From Streptomyces spinoverrucosus (GTDB lineage: Bacteria > Actinomycetota > Actinomycetes > Streptomycetales > Streptomycetaceae): a stretch of DNA of 64,000 bases. Both the position numbers and the translations under genes were made by a program. The first letter of the stretch is position 1. Every line of letters begins with the position of its first letter. The notes beneath the pieces were generated by a model, which was given only the letters and a program-made list of their open reading frames with translations, did no database searches and had not been told where the DNA came from. The stretch covers positions 1 to 64,000 of the forward strand of contig NZ_BJND01000025.1 of NCBI RefSeq assembly GCF_006539505.1, read 5' to 3'. Positions 63,783 to 64,000 of the stretch are shown here, piece after piece.

Positions 63783-64000
63783 ATGAAACTCCTCCAACGA
63801 AGCGCGATTCGAGTCGCCGGTACGGCCGCCGCCGTCCTCGCCGTCACAGGCTCGGTCACTGCGGTGCCCGCATCCGCCGCCACGCCGGGGAACTGGACCT
63901 CGGTCCAGCCCGGTGTCGCACAGACCGGCTGTGACGGCGTGCGCGCCACCGTGGCGCTGGACGCGAACGGCGCCCTCTCGCTCGGCGCGACCTGGAACTG
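63783..64000 (+). CDS. Secreted protein, 5' end only (runs off the window)
   Basis: ATG 63783 behind GGAAGG opens a signal peptide (RVAGTAAAVLAVTGSVTAVP, cleavage near ASA-AT). It is followed by NWTSVQPGVAQTGCDGVRAT and VALDANGALSLGATWN before the window ends. The mature start might belong to another glycoside hydrolase but is too short to place. It is 49 bases after the GH43 stop, probably the same transcript. Confidence 0.7.
   Translation, partial: MKLLQRSAIRVAGTAAAVLAVTGSVTAVPASAATPGNWTSVQPGVAQTGCDGVRATVALDANGALSLGATWN

Noticed and set aside
1..64000. CRISPR arrays, tRNA or rRNA genes
   Set aside because: No regularly spaced repeats, no cloverleaf with CCA-proximal signals and no conserved rRNA segments were noticed.

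Overview
This 64 kb window is high-GC DNA of streptomycete type. Supporting signs are strong third-position GC bias, frequent GTG starts, many twin-arginine export signals, 4-base ATGA/GTGA gene overlaps, a familiar Streptomyces intergenic repeat (29117-29160) and a streptothricin-type acetyltransferase. Species and replicon cannot be told from the sequence. No tRNA, rRNA or CRISPR array was seen.

Layout. (1) 1-6.1 kb is a worn mobile region: a trypsin-like/STAND ATPase gene that runs into a tyrosine-recombinase remnant, a trio of overlapping recombinase-type genes carrying frameshifts, and an IS5-type transposase stump. (2) 6.1-36.5 kb is a xyloglucan utilisation locus. It holds a secreted GH74 endo-xyloglucanase, a GH12 endoglucanase and an expansin-like protein, an oligosaccharide ABC importer without an ATPase gene, and cytoplasmic GH31 alpha-xylosidase, GH3, GH43, GH36 and three GH42 enzymes. 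Most promoters here carry the palindrome GTCGAAGCGCTTCGAC, the likely operator of the LacI-family regulator at 35164-36201. A cassette GH43-GH36-GH42-lacI is present twice with complementary decay: copy A (10-13 kb) kept GH43 and lost GH36 and lacI, copy B (30.7-36.2 kb) kept GH36 and lacI and lost GH43. IS remnants and broken larC/larE genes lie between. (3) 36.5-43 kb holds a streptothricin acetyltransferase, a secreted GH127 beta-L-arabinofuranosidase with a ricin-type module, a frameshifted protein-arginine deiminase and a GH95 fucosidase cut off at a recombination junction. (4) 43-60 kb is an L-fucose system: two secreted GH29 alpha-L-fucosidases whose promoters share about 140 bp of similar DNA, an RbsABC-type importer, and a tightly overlapping catabolic operon (L-fuconate dehydratase, lactonase, mutarotase, Zn-dehydrogenase, KduD-like SDR, KDPG-aldolase-like enzyme, PfkB kinase, aldo/keto reductase) ending in a FadR-type GntR regulator. 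(5) 60-64 kb holds two secreted GH43 enzymes with CBM42 modules, one frameshifted, and the start of another secreted protein.

Taken together the genes fit the breakdown of fucosylated, galactosylated and arabinosylated xyloglucan-like cell-wall glycans. Secreted enzymes cut the backbone and remove fucose and arabinose; oligosaccharides and fucose are imported by separate ABC systems; xylose, galactose and glucose are released inside the cell; and fucose is oxidised through a non-phosphorylating entry route. Substrate assignments are inferred from family membership and context. Several genes are interrupted by single-base shifts. Some sit in genes that are clearly decaying, but at least one (62630) is a missing base in a G run and may be a sequencing error.
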